Below, piece by piece: positions 21,348-33,522 of a DNA stretch of 64,000 bases (position 1 is the stretch's first letter; each line of letters begins with the position of its first letter). A model generated the notes under the pieces. It made no database searches and was not told the DNA's origin. It saw nothing but the letters and a program-made list of their open reading frames with translations. A program made the position numbers and the translations under genes. Source of the DNA: Trachythela sp. YZ-2020 (taxonomy: Eukaryota; Cnidaria; Anthozoa; Malacalcyonacea; Clavulariidae); assembly GCA_016169945.1 (NCBI GenBank), contig JADLSH010000133.1, positions 434,001-498,000 of the forward strand. The letters run 5' to 3'.

Positions 21348-23487
21348 ATATAAACTAGAAATACATTCATGCAGAATCCCCTCGCCATTAGAACCAAAGA
21401 ATTATTCTCCCGAACACCACACTTATTGTAACATGAAGTACTAAATCAATTACTGTAACCATGGTAACAGGCAAGCGAACACTGTAATACTGTCAGTGGC
21501 GTAGCTACCGGTCATGCTTGTCATGCCCAGCATGACTAAAAATTTTCACAAAATTGAGAATTTTTTTCCAAATTGCGTCTAAAACATTGCTTTGTTTATC
21601 CCAAAGCTTTAAAATTCAACATTGTCATTTTTCTGGATTTTTCATTATTGTTTTTTAAAAAATTTCCGCTTTCTATTACATTTACGCAATTTTACAGCCT
21701 TGCCGACTGTTGCCGTGTCTGTTTCCTAGCAACTGCAGCTCTACAAGACTCATTTCCAGCAATATATCGATTCACGCGCGACTCGTGTTTCACTCATGCT
21801 CTTTTCAGAAGGCATGAGTTGCTATAATATTTAATACAAATAATACTTGCTTCTGATTGGATAACTGGCCATGCGCATGCTCAAAACGGCTGTTTATTGA
21901 GCCGAACTCATGCTATTTGGAGAAGGCATGACTTGTACTGCCTTTCCTAGCGAGCTTTCCGCGCGACTGAACACACTTGTGTAAGGTGAGTAATTATCAT
22001 ATTTATATTGTCTTTGCGCGTTTATACAATGGCTTCAGCAAGTGTGACAGATCCTGCTTCTATTGAAGCGGATATTATAAGTGATTTGCTGATTTTTAAG
22101 TTTAGATATAGGTAATGACAACCATAATGGTGGTATATAATTTATAATAATTTGTAGCAACTGTCCCTAAGTAAGCTGCGAAGTTGAAAATATACGAGTG
22201 AAATATGATAGTGTATTGACAATGTGTTGGTAGCTAGACAATGTTTTTATTGTTATACCAATAGTTGCGGACCTGTGGTTGCAATTTATTTATAGTCCAG
22301 AGCTGCAGTTGTTTGAAATATCAATAGCAAAAAAGCAGTGTGATGCTTCAATATTTTGAATCATCCAAAAATGCTTTATTTGATATTTCAGGAAGAACCT
22401 TGCGAGAGTCGGTGATGCTGAAAATTGTCATAATTTTGGTGTTTTTATGAGGTTAATTTTGCGTTGAAACGTCCCTCAGAATGCAGCAAATAGCGTTTTC
22501 GGGCTTTAAAAAAACAAAAATGTTCGGGGTGGGCATGCCCCCAAACTCCCCTAGGAGGCTCGCGCCTTTCGCACTCGGTTGTTGGACGGGTTAAGCTAAC
22601 CATGTTCATAAAAGCATGACCAGTCAATTCAAGCTGGCTACGCCACTGAATACTGTATAGTGTATATTTCTTTTCTTTTCTGTACAAACTGGTAAAATAG
22701 TGATAAGAATTTTACTTTTAACTATAAAATTACCAATTGCCCAACTATATAAAGTCGGTATGTTATTTTTTACTGTAAAATTCAATCTTAGACTCACAAA
22801 ACGTTTCGAAATTGTTTTTTTAACAGTATTTTATACTATGAAGTTTTTGAGATAAAATCTATTGTTTCTTATTCTATATAACGCATTTGAATGAATACTA
22901 CAACAATTTTTAAGATTAGTCAATGTTGTATTGACCACACAGGATGAACTACGCATTTTCAAAACCACAAACTGTAGTGCATGCCAATTGACGGCAAAAC
23001 TTCAAAAGCAAGTATGCAAAATAAACACTTACCCGTTTAAAACGCGTTAAAACTCGAAAACCCTCTCCTTTCTCGCCCTTTCGACTGATTTATTTTCCTA
23101 TTGACTTTAGTAAGTGAAAGTCCTCTAAAACATTTTCATTTATCTTGTTTTACTGAACTAATATGTCCCGACTCCAGAGTACAATTTTGAGAAAATTTTC
23201 ATATAAATGCCAAAAATAAAATGCCAAAGTGGCAGTTATTTTTCTGACGTATACATATAAAAACAAAATCGTTGTCTTAGCCAATCATGATGTTGCTAGT
23301 TTCCAGTTTTCTCTCGGCTTGAACTTGCGCATGCGCATAACTTAAAAAAACGTCCAGTCCAGTCCATGACAAAAAAAATGGCGGGCGACTTTCCATTCCA
23401 CAACGTTTTCACATACCCGAGCGTAAATATCCGAGCGGAATTAGTACCCTCGCACGGCGCTTCGCGCCGGCTCGGGGATAAAGATAT
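21348..23487. other. Composite insertion specific to unit C
   Basis: Interrupts the satellite block. Homology to B stops at about 21348 and resumes at GATAACTTGATTATTGAATA near 23488. It contains the hAT element 21494-22648. Positions 22657-23340 are AT-rich with no recognised feature. The end carries a small GC-rich hairpin (GGCGCTTCGCGCC, near 23457) preceded by ATTAGTACCCTCGC, a string that recurs at 41134-41147, so another repeat family ends here. Confidence 0.6.
21494..22648 (+). mobile_element. Non-autonomous hAT transposon
   Basis: Ends CAGTGGCGTAGCTACC and (reverse complement of the right end) CAGTGGCGTAGCCAGC, flanked by a perfect 8-bp duplication AATACTGT at 21486-21493 and 22649-22656. 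It is 1155 bp long. An ATG at 22030 opens MASASVTDPASIEADIISDLL before a GTAATG donor, which may be the first exon of a lost transposase. The right end has the CATGCCCCC..CCTAGGAGGC block I associate with hAT 3' ends. No transposase domain remains. Confidence 0.88.
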
Positions 23488-25234
23488 ATTGATAACTTGA
23501 TTATTGAATAATAAGGATATTTTTCTTGACTTTTAGGAAAATAATTTAGAACTGACAGAGCTATCCAGTATAAATATACAATTAGTTTAGTTTAGGTTCC
23601 TCCAGTAGTAACACTGGGCCGATAGGTGATGACCTTTACTGGATGTCTAGGCATGCAGAGCAGTGTAGAACTGGTAGAGATATCCAGTATAAATAAAGTT
23701 AGTTTAGTTCAGATTCCTCGTGTAGTAATACTAGATCAGTAATTAAGGGATGGTGTTAACTGGCCCTCTACGGAGATCAAATTAGCAGAAATGTAAATGG
23801 ATCTATCCAATATCAATATAGTTTAGTTTAGTTTAATACTTAAACTGCGAACATTGTCAACCGTAAACAGCTGTGTCGAGAGAATGTAGTCTTATTGTGC
23901 AAGAGCTATATAGCCACAGAAAATAATTTTGACAATGCCTGACGCGTTTGCAGTTTAAAATACACATACTATACCAAAATAGTCCTGCATATTAAATCAC
24001 GGGAATATATTTTGTTGGTTTGGAAAAAGCGGTCATTTCCTAATGGGAGTTTTGTTCCAAATTCAACTCAAACAAAGAAAGTTAGATAACGATTGGGGAA
24101 GCGGGAGGGGGGGGGGGGGGGGTTCACGGCAATTTTTCCCATTTAGTGTGAATTAAAAATATGTATTTTTTGGCTGAGGATTCTTTTCAACTGTAGATGA
24201 AACTATAATTTATATCTACTGGATAACTCAATCAGGCCTGAACTATTCTCCTTAGAGTTGTAATAAGGCGGAATGTTTAAAATTGGGTTGTATATTGGTC
24301 AAGTGTTAAAACAAGAGGAAACTAAACTATAATATGAATAGGGTTTTTTTCTAGACTTTTAGGGAAAACAGTTTAGAACTGATAGGGCTCGGGTATCCAG
24401 TATAAATAAACTTCGTTTGGTTTAGGTTCCTCATGTGATAACACTGAATCATCTGCGTCGGAACAAACTATATTATGACAAATTTTCTTCTACAACTTGA
24501 AGATGAGCACCAACTCACAAGAACCCGGTAGCGCGGAAAAATCCTCGAGAAAATGACGTCACTTTTCTCTATTGGTTACCTGTAACCTCTCTATTGACTC
24601 TACTAATACTTTTCTATGCAACATTCTTTAAAAAGATAACAATTGTTGGTGATTCAAATATTCATTTGTAAATTTAATGTAGAATAGCACAAAGAAGAAC
24701 AGGACTACAGTACTATAAAGTAGCTACATAATACAATAAGACCATGCAATACATAAGATCAGAAAATCATTTACTGCATGACAAACTAGTTATACAGAAC
24801 TACACGTCAATCATACTAATCATAACATCAATCATATATTTTTTCTTCCTTTCTCTTTGGAAACAACGATGGGTCTCAGCATTAGACTAAAGTTATGAAA
24901 AACATAAACATCAATGATGGAAACTTGATAATATATAAATGAAGCAAAGATTATCAAAATCTAAGTCGCTGCCTATCGTCGACTGGAAATGTACTTGCAA
25001 AATATCGGCGAACGTTTAAAGCATAATGCCAAGAAATTGTCCACATATGGTATTTTACTTATCAAAGTATAGTGGCCAGCTCATGTTTTCGTTTCAAAGC
25101 GCAATACATAACAATGGCGGGAGAATGATGAAAAAATATATTCATGCTGGTCTTACTGTTATTAGAAGAGGCAATTTACCGCTTGGTGTTTAAATTAGTA
25201 CTGTAGATGGGAGAATTTAAAAGGGAAAAGTAAT
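23488..25234. other. Noncoding stretch downstream of the unit C Kazal gene
   Basis: Satellite monomers at 23488-23760 and 24300-24460, a G-run of about 14 at 24108-24122, and TGACGTCA near 24556. Otherwise homologous to the same region of A and B, with no gene seen. Confidence 0.55.
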
Positions 25235-26394
25235 TTACGTACCGCACTCTCCATGATGATCCAGTCTAATTCTTCCGTCACTTTCACACAAGGCAGCTTT
25301 AAACATGCACGGGTTACCATATGTCCTGCCGTCTGTACCACATTGAGGATTGTATTCCAATGTACAAAAATTGGGGCACTTTGGTACTAGAGGAAATAGA
25401 CAGGTTTTCTTATATCATATGTTTGGGGTAATATTGGTGGTTTTATAGTATAGACAGCATCTGGATATTAGTTATTTTTCAATTTTGTTGTTTTTTAATA
25501 ATTGGATGTTTCCAATGCTGCCAGTAATTAATTTGTTTTTGCTTGTGACTTTTCCCGAAGAATTTATACTTATGGTGCATTGTTCTTCTTCGGTATTAAA
25601 TTAATTCGTTTAATAATTATGTTTTCCCTGGCGTAGACTTTATAAATCTTTTTGATAATCTGTATCAACTTGCATTCAACAAGCAATTACCTATTTTGCA
25701 TAATTAACTATCACAATATATATTTCTTACACGTGCATGCAATCAATTAAAAATGTGACGCAAAATGAATTATATTAATAGAAATTGGGGTTGAGTTACA
25801 AATGGTTTCAGTTTTTGTTAAATTTATTAACTCCAAATTTCATGGAGCTAACTTCTCAAACATTTAGTAAAAATGATTTTACTCACTGCAAGGTCCATCA
25901 TGAACAATCCAGATAAATTGTTTGAATTCACAAGCAACCTCTACCAACACACAATAATTGGGATATGTTACTCCATCTGATCCACATACTTGAGGGAGTA
26001 TTATCCTGGGACAAGGAACTGCACATTCTGGTTGTGTTTGTAAGAAAAAATAAAAAATAGAAGATATTTTAGATTTAGAAATATTTGAAAAAATCTGTAT
26101 AGACATTGAATACATTTTTCTATCCATGTATATTTCTATACAACACAGATAAGGGTTGTTGCTTCCTCAGTACGGACGTCGAAGCGGTTCACCTCCAAAT
26201 TATGACATAATAGATATTTGTGAATGGTGTATGCAAGTACAAATAAGCTGAAGAACGGTAGACAATGGTGATGAGAAGTCTGACGAATGCATGCTTGTGG
26301 TTTATTTTCGTATTACCAAAAACTGCTTACCATTTCGACCAGATACAGAACTTGACAGCAAGTAAACTGTGAGAAGTACCAGCAATGGCAACAA
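25235..26394 (-). pseudogene. Two-domain Kazal inhibitor, unit C (start codon lost)
   Basis: Minus-strand exons 26331-26394, 25887-26027 and 25235-25386 keep their splice sites, phases and lengths (64, 141 and 152 bases). At the position of the ATG used by A and B the codon is TTG, and no other Met occurs in exon 1, so the signal peptide cannot start normally. Both Kazal domains are otherwise complete: domain 1 with VCGSDGVTYPNYC and P1 Arg, domain 2 with QCGTDGRTYGNPC and P1 Leu. An upstream exon with a different start could rescue it. The intron between exons 2 and 3 contains a small inversion (25527-25665). Confidence 0.8.
25527..25665. other. Intronic inversion in unit C
   Basis: This segment (TTTGCTTGTGACTTTTCCCG ... 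AATCTTTTTGATAATCTGTA) is the reverse complement of the matching intron part in unit A (about 7851-7981) and unit B, while sequence on both sides is collinear. A simple local inversion within the second intron. Confidence 0.85.
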
Positions 26395-26595
26395 ATCTAA
26401 ATGTAAAAATCATCATTAACTTCAGAAAAGGTAAAAACAGGCGGTGCTATAAACCATTTTTCTTCCAGCTGAGTGCTAAGTGGATGCAGCCACTCAAACG
26501 TGACCGAATCGAATTAAGGCTAAATACACGCGTAAATATCTCACTTCTTGTAAACAAGATGTGTTCGTAACAGACTTTTAGCAAGCTTCTTAACA

Positions 26596-26830
26596 ACTTG
26601 TAACAATATAATGTTATCATTTTATCAAGTTGCTACAATGCTATTATCCACAACTTGTCAAGATATTCTTGGAACATCTTGTAACAGGTCTTTTGAGTCA
26701 AGAACCTTGTAGCAAGTTGTCAACAAGCCGAGGACAACTTGTCAACAAGCTGTGGACAAGCAGCGCGAAAACACCTGATAACAAGTTGTTGAAACAGTAT
26801 TGGTACAAGTTTGCTGCAGGTTTGTGTATT
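26596..26830. repeat. CAACTTGT/AACAAG short-repeat cluster upstream of the unit C gene
   Basis: Repeated near-palindromic words such as ACAACTTGTCAACAAG occur many times. Units A and B keep only the first part (8995-9095, 17550-17655). Contracted in A/B or expanded in C. Confidence 0.65.
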
Positions 26831-26879
26831 TTTATGTGTGTAGGAGGCGTCTCTTATGATTGTATTCCTCATCACGGAG

Positions 26880-27060
26880 AACAGCTATGGTGGAAGGGTT
26901 AGTGTTCGGAGAGGGAACAAACCGTATAGGAGCCGGAGAAAGACCTCGAAAAAACACTTTCAAACACATTCTTAATAAACTCCACTCTCGACCAACAGTA
27001 GCTGGCTTGACGCAGGGGTTAGGGGCAACCCGCTAACCGCATTTTCTACAGTTCTCGCTA
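26880..27060 (-). repeat. SINE-like repeat, unit C
   Basis: The most complete of the three in-array copies. On the minus strand it reads a GGTTAGCGGG head, a GGTCGAGAG box, then the CGAGGTCTTTCTCCGGCTCC tail block, matching in order the copy at 62800-63075. Confidence 0.5.
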
Positions 27061-27769
27061 TAAAGGGAACACCGTGATTTTTGCGTGGCGGGTGTTTCTT
27101 GAACTGGAATTTCAAGCGTTATCGCGGTATTCGCGTTATCGCGTTGATGCGTGAAATCCTTAAATGAAACACTAGCGAGAGTCGGGAAAAGGTCATAGGT
27201 GGATTTGAACAGCGGATTTTGTGATTTTAATACCAATACGAGATTTATGAACCGGAATTAGGATGAACATTAACAAAATCTTAATTATCGCGCATTGGTT
27301 ATGACAGGAAACACAATCAGAAAATTTGGGGCGTTTAGTTTCAGTAAGAGCGTCCATAATACGATATTGTTTTATGTTCGATGTAATCAGCGTATTGAAA
27401 ACCATTTTGAACATTATGTTGTATTTTTCGTTTCTGCCAGAAATTTCTTATACGTGATGCGTGATTTTCGATTGCCATTCATTGTTTGGGTTCATGGGAG
27501 GCTAGAAATAACTAGCTTTAACTAGAAATTATAAGTCATATATACCTGCTTTCATAATTGGTCTGTATCTCAATTCAACAACAGCAATTGGACCTGAAAA
27601 TAACGCCGAGAAAGCCCTTTACAACCTGTATATTAAATATTGCAATAAAATGGAAAGAATAAATATCATCATACCTAATTTAGTGTTCTTTATCTCAATC
27701 CAACAGCAAGATGAACGTTATGAGCGAGGTTCACGAAGTCAGCGTCTTATATATAGTCACGCGTTCTTG
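27061..27769. other. Noncoding end of unit C
   Basis: Homologous to 9190-9615 and 10658-10888 of unit A joined together. The A/B insertions between them are absent. No gene. Confidence 0.6.
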
Positions 27770-29436
27770 CGCGGTATGAGGAAAAATTTACCCAAATTGT
27801 AACACTGACCGTCCGGCACCCAGGCGGATGTGAATACGTAATGTAACCACTTCACCAATCGCCGGCAAGGCAACTCGAAACCGTCGGAATTCTTCTAGAA
27901 ATGAACATCGAACAGTTTCCTGGGTTTCAAGTTACATGTATTATAGGGGTAAATTTTACCTAGTGGCAGACCCTCCTGAATTTACGGGGGGATTCCCGAT
28001 TATAACACATTTTTCCCGCTGTCCATTTTTAGATGTCCATAAATTGCTTAGTAACTTGTTGAATTAAATCTTTACAAAAATATGTATTTAATTGTTACAT
28101 TCTTCATTTTTATATAAATCTCACTTTTAAGAATATCTATATGTTGATATCTATTGTATTCACCGACACAGGAATTTTTAAAAATCCTTACTATGGAAAT
28201 AGTATGGATCGTAGTTGGAAATGGTATGAAAATGACAATAATTAGAATGAAAATTATACAAATTCCATACAAGTCGCCATTTTCATACTGTGGAAACACT
28301 ATGGATGGATATAATATTGAAAAGCCAGTGCATTTCCATATTATTAGTCCATTGACAAGGTATGCATGGCTTTCAAAAAAAATTTCCAGTGGGAAATATT
28401 AAAATGGAATTAGAGATTACATTTTCGAATGCAGAGTTTCTTCGTGTGTGTGTTTGTTTGTTAGAGCAATAACTAAAAAAATGTGAAACATTTTAACATG
28501 CAAATTTTGGAGCTAACGGCCATAGGCACAGGACAATCCGATTAAATTTTGGTTCAATTTGGATGAAAATTGGATGAGAAATTTACAAACAGTGCATGAA
28601 CTAGTAGATAGATTATGAGCTTTCGGTTGCTCGTCTGTAACCTTCAACGGATAGATGACAAATGAGAACTAAAACAAAGTTAGTTGCTCCCTCTGAGTTT
28701 TGACCCAAGACGGCCAAAACCCAAGGAGGCATTTATTGAAGTCCCCGTACGTTATATGATATCGTGTGTATATTGGGTATATATACCAGCGTAAGCCCGC
28801 AAATTTCAAGTGGTAATGCTAAAATTATGAACAAAAGCACACGTGAATTCCTGCTCCGTATATATAAAAATATATACCAGTCACTGATCTCATAGTACAC
28901 GGGGTACCAGTATAATCTTCCCGACCTAGCAGTATATTCAGGCCTCTAAATTATGCAAGCTGCCGATGACGTGTCCGAACTGTTCGTTGTCAAAATATAT
29001 CTTGTGATCGAAACGCCATGCTTGCAAGCAATGTTTGATCCTTTTTTGTTGAGTTTTTCATTTTTTTCATGTTCTTTCTTTCTCGTTTAAAATGATCTGC
29101 CCGTTCACCAATATAGCTCCAGTCGCAATCTTTTCAGTAAATTTTGTATGCAACATTCGTTTGTTTCTCATGCGTTGGTCTGAATAATTTATGCATGATT
29201 ACTTGACTTAATCGCAATCTCTGAGTGCTCTCTAGCTAGTTATGATATAGTTCTTCGAGTTTGATTGTCCCAAGAACCACAGATTTTCTCTGGGTACTCC
29301 TGTAATTACACCGCCACTGGCGGGACGAAAACGGAATGGCCCTTACTGGATCACTATACGGAGAACAGTTTTGGACTGATAGAACTATTCAGTATAAATA
29401 AAGGTATATTTAGTTTAGGTTTCCTCCTGTAGCAAT
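27770..29436. repeat. Truncated tandem unit D
   Basis: Homology to the start of the other units, including the Penelope-like fragment (about 28975-29215) and one satellite monomer, ends abruptly after CTCCTGTAGCAA at about 29436. No Kazal exons. The rest of this unit was lost or never duplicated, so this is the edge of the array. Confidence 0.85.
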
Positions 29437-29567
29437 CTTCTCACACGATGCGAAATATATAATCATATTGAAGAAATCAAACCCCTGGCACAGAGGCACA
29501 TTCGTCACATCGATACCACCAGCATACGTTGTATTTGGTTTTGGTTGAGAAACCCGTAAAATCTGTT
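29437..29567 (-). pseudogene. Orphan exon fragment at the array edge
   Basis: Minus strand: an acceptor-like TTCGTGTCCCCAG (through 29568) opens about 43 stop-free codons, including SQPKPNTTYAGGIDVTNVPL and FDFFNMIIYFASCEKIA, running into the broken edge of unit D. Composition looks coding but I recognise no family. It could be the remains of a host gene cut by the duplication breakpoint, or chance. Confidence 0.35.
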
Positions 29568-30479
29568 CTGGGGACACGAAAAATAATAAAACAAATTTTG
29601 AATTATTTTGTCTTCAGTAGATTTATTAAATTAATTATGGTAATTACTATTAATTAACCTAATTGCAGATATTAGAAATTCCGTAAAAAGTTCAGTTTTT
29701 CATTGTGTTATAAAGCCTGTATAAAGCGAGGACAAGTATCGGCAGCGAGTTGATAGAAGAATATTGCCATGCGAAACGGAAACTCATATTTAAGATTGTG
29801 AAATTTTGATAAAACCCCCATATTTTTACAATTGCTTCTGAGGTTTTAAACATGTCATGAATACAATTATTTCACTTAATATCACTGCGCCCGATCTACT
29901 GCATGTCATGTAAGGCAAAGTGATTAAATTCTCCTCAGCTTTAATTCGTGATAGATTGTCTCTCGAATGTTATCGGTCAAACGAGACAAAAAACTTGACT
30001 CTCGTTAAACCTCATTTGGGCCATGCCATGCATCGCAAACACATACGTATATTTACCTCGCTCTTTTTGAGGGAAGTAGGAATTTTCATATTATTTAAAC
30101 AAGCGCAGCAGCCCTGGGTACGAGCCTTGTTTCGTGACCATCCAAAATCCGTGATCTGAGATCTGTGATTGGAGAAAACACAATATTATTATCAAATTAT
30201 TAAAAAATTATTATTTTTATTATAGTTATATAATCGCTGTGACTTCCAGCATCCAAAGCCATTTTGCGATGAACATAAACGTAGGATACCTTGCCCTTTC
30301 TTACGAAGAAAAGGTTTTTCCAATGACATGTTGGCACCTGCACCCGAAATGAACAGTCCTGTGTACCCTGCTTCTTCTTCACTCTATCACCGAAGGCTGA
30401 TGACCCCAATGGAATTAAGATCTCAGCAAATGGATATACGGGCCTCCCCAAATTACCCTCACAAAGCATGGCTCCCCCA
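29568..30479. other. Spacer with no recognised feature
   Basis: AT-rich single-copy-looking sequence between the array edge and the LINE. Short ORFs on both strands show no family resemblance. The last 150 bases may belong to the LINE. Confidence 0.4.
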
Positions 30480-33190
30480 AATTCCAACAGAACCAACATT
30501 TCCCGTCATTATTAACCCTTGATAATAATTTCTTGTTACCTACTATACTGATTGCTAATGTTCGTTCCGTAGCCAATAAAATAGATGAATTAGAGCTGGT
30601 AGCTCAAATAGACCATGTTGATATGATTTGTATTACAGAATCTTGGCTAACCCCCTCAGTCCCTGACTCTACAATTTCATTACCGATTTTCATCTCATTT
30701 AGGAAAGATCGTGCATATTCATGTGGAGGCGGGCTTTGCACCTATATTAATGCTGAAATTTACTGCAGGAGACTTGACGATTTTGAAGACCAAGATATCG
30801 AATCCCGATGGATATTACTGAGACCTAGGCGTTTAGCAAGATCCATATCCGTTATATTACTTGCAGTTATTTATCACACTACACCCTCCGGTGCCAAAGA
30901 AAACTTCGAACTGTACAACCATATCCAGCGTAATGTCGATTTCTTCCTTTCTATGCATCCTGATGCACATGTTATTACAGGTGACTTCAACCCTGTTAGC
31001 ACCTCGTTTGATGAGAATCGGTTAAAAAGACTCACTGGCTTAAGTCAAATTATAAAAGTTCGAACACGTTACAACACTATTCCTGATTGGTGTCTCATAA
31101 ATACAAACCAGGACGTTTCTGATCCCATTCAGCTACTTCCCATCGGCTCAAGGGACCACAATTCGATTTTAATTAGATCCCATATACGTCGATCAGAGAA
31201 GCCAAATAATAATCGGTTATGGAAAAGAGATTTAAGAGGAAGTAGTATAAGGTTTTTCGGACAAATTATTACTTCTTTCGACTGGACGGAGATTTTTTGA
31301 AATTCCCGATTGTAACTCGAAGTATAAGAGATTTAATGAAATTATTTCTACAATGATGAATTACTTTTTTCCAAGTAAACCTACCAGCGTTAAAGAGTCA
31401 GGTAAACAATGGATTCCCAGGCATATATATAGATTCTGGCGCAATAGAGTTCAACGAGTTGTAAAGCCGGCTCGCAGAAAGTATTACGCAAAGTCGGTAC
31501 AGAAGTTATGGAATGCAAACCCTTCGAGATGTTGGAAAGAAGTCAAATCGCTGGGTTGTTTGACATCCCGTGGGTCCTGGATCAACCAGTTAATATCAGA
31601 AGAAACTCCATCCTGTAAAGACTTAGCCGGGACATACAACAACTTCCTTGTTGGACTCACATCGCATTTTAGTCCCTTACTCCAAAATACCAATGATGAG
31701 GACATAGACATTCCCGACCATCTACCTATTAATACAGGGCAAGTTTATTCAGAACTGCGGCGATTCAAAACCACCAAGTAACCTGGCCCGGACATGCTAC
31801 CAAATAAGATTCTGAAAACTTTTGCTTTCAAATTGGCTCCCGTCATAACAGATATCTACCATACGTCAATGCTACAAGCAGTTTTCCCTGATCAGTTAAA
31901 GCGTTCCTTTGTTGTTCCAATACCTAACGTCTCACCCCCTATGTCCATCGAAGACGATTTAAGACCAATATCTTTGACAGCTCAAGTCTCTAAAGTGATG
32001 GAGGGATTCACATTAAAATCTCTTCTGTGTGAAGTGGGTGATAAATTGGATACTAAGCAATTTGCCTTACCAACAAAGTCAACCACTCATGCCCTCGTTT
32101 ATCTTCTTCATTTGATCCTCGCAAGTTTAGATCAAGGCCATTGTTCTGCACGAATTTTCTTTGCTGACTTTAAACAAGGATTCGATCTTGTGGACCACAA
32201 TATTATTATTGATGAACTCGAAAAACCTCAAGTTAATCCCTCCATTAAAAGATGGATTAGATCTTTCCTCACCTCTCGCGAACAATGTGTAAAAATCGAA
32301 TCATTCACCTCTTCATGGAAGTGCGTTGATGGCGGCTTACCTCAGGGTACAAAACTCGGACCTCTTCTCTTCGCAATTCTGGTCAATCCCCTCTTAAAGG
32401 ACTGGCAGGGACGGGTTAAATTTGTAGATAATTCCACGTTATTCTCCCGGCTTGATGCCTATTCTTGTAAATGAAATTTCTCATTTTGCTTCAAGTAGAG
32501 GGATGAAACTTAATGGTAAGAATATTGATAGCATACCAGTGCACTCAGTATCTTCATTTAAACTGCTTGGTCTGCTATTGAGAGATGATCTGTCATGGAA
32601 TGATCACGTTGACTATGTAATGAAGAAAGCAAATTCTAGACTATACGCGTTGGGACAGTTGAAAAAAGCTGGATTAAAAGATAAAGATCTTTTGACCATC
32701 TATTCCTCTTTCTTTAGGTCCCGTATCGAATATGCCTCACCAGCGTGGTCAGCGCTTACCAAAAACCACGCAGACCTGATTGAATCGATTCAGAAAAGAG
32801 TCTTACGCATCATCTTTCCTGATATGACGTACCACGATGCGTTGGCCCATACCGGATTGAAAATGTTAAGCACCCGCAGACATAATTCTTGTGAACAATT
32901 CATTAAAAAATTGAGGCTGGACAGTTGCCCTGGCAATCCGCTCAGAGATATTGTTGAATTTCATCCGGATTCATATAGGCACAGTTACAATCTTAGGTCT
33001 GAACCAGATCGTACATTGAAGACAAATACAGAACGGTTTCAAAATTTTATAACTGTTAAATATTATTAATGTATTGTACAATTTAGAGGTCTTACTATGA
33101 GCAATTTACTACCGTGTAATTCAGTTCTTCTGTAATACGGTTGAATTAAACAGATTATTAAACAGATTATTATTATTATTATCATTATTC
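30480..33190 (+). mobile_element. CR1/L2-like LINE, degenerate
   Basis: Non-LTR retrotransposon in three reading frames. 30533-31300: endonuclease domain with NVRSVANKIDEL, ITESWL, GDFNP and RDHN in place of SDHN. 31353-32474: linker and reverse transcriptase, broken by TAA at 31779-31781 just before PGPDMLPNKIL. The RT has DLRPISLT, FADFKQGFDLVDH and GLPQGTKLGPLLF, but FVDN where F-A/V-DD is expected, so a catalytic Asp is lost. 32452-33069: C-terminal part with SVSSFKLLGL and a probable deletion after LNGKN. The open frame seems to extend upstream of the Met at 30533 (TLDNNFLLPTIL). The 3' end runs into (ATT)n/(ATC)n microsatellite. Inactive. Confidence 0.9.
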
Positions 33191-33256
33191 TTATTATCGT
33201 AATCATCATCATCATCATCTTCATCATCATCATTATTATTATTGTTATTGTTATTG
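33160..33256. repeat. ATT/ATC microsatellite
   Basis: Runs of TTATTA, ATCATC and TTATTG just after the LINE, likely seeded by its tail. Confidence 0.85.
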
Positions 33257-33522
33257 TAGGCTTGTAGCTATATATAACACGAATGATGATTCCATAGAAA
33301 AACTCGACCGGACACTTGGAGAATCAAGCATGCCAGATGGTTTAAAAATACTGTCGAAACGACACGAAGTCGTAGACTTATTCGAGAAACTTGGTTTACA
33401 AGTCAACAAGTAGTTTTACGAATCATAACAAACATAGATATCGTGTTGTACCTAGCGATTGTCGAGTCAGTTTGGCGGTAAGATAGGTATAGGACAAATC
33501 TACTCGTCGATCCGTTGGAGCC
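33257..33522. other. Spacer before the BEL/Pao element
   Basis: Short single-copy-looking stretch. The sequence TCGACGAGTAGATTTG-like near 33500 continues beyond the far LTR at about 39957, as expected for an interrupted target. No gene. Confidence 0.4.

Larger units (their letters stand above)
19497..27769. repeat. Tandem unit C of the Kazal-inhibitor array
   Basis: An 8273-bp unit. It lacks the LINE tail and the Penelope terminal fragment, but has gained a 153-bp MITE, a roughly 2.1-kb insertion with a hAT element, and an intronic inversion. Its first 1.1 kb is nearly identical to the start of unit B. Confidence 0.9.
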
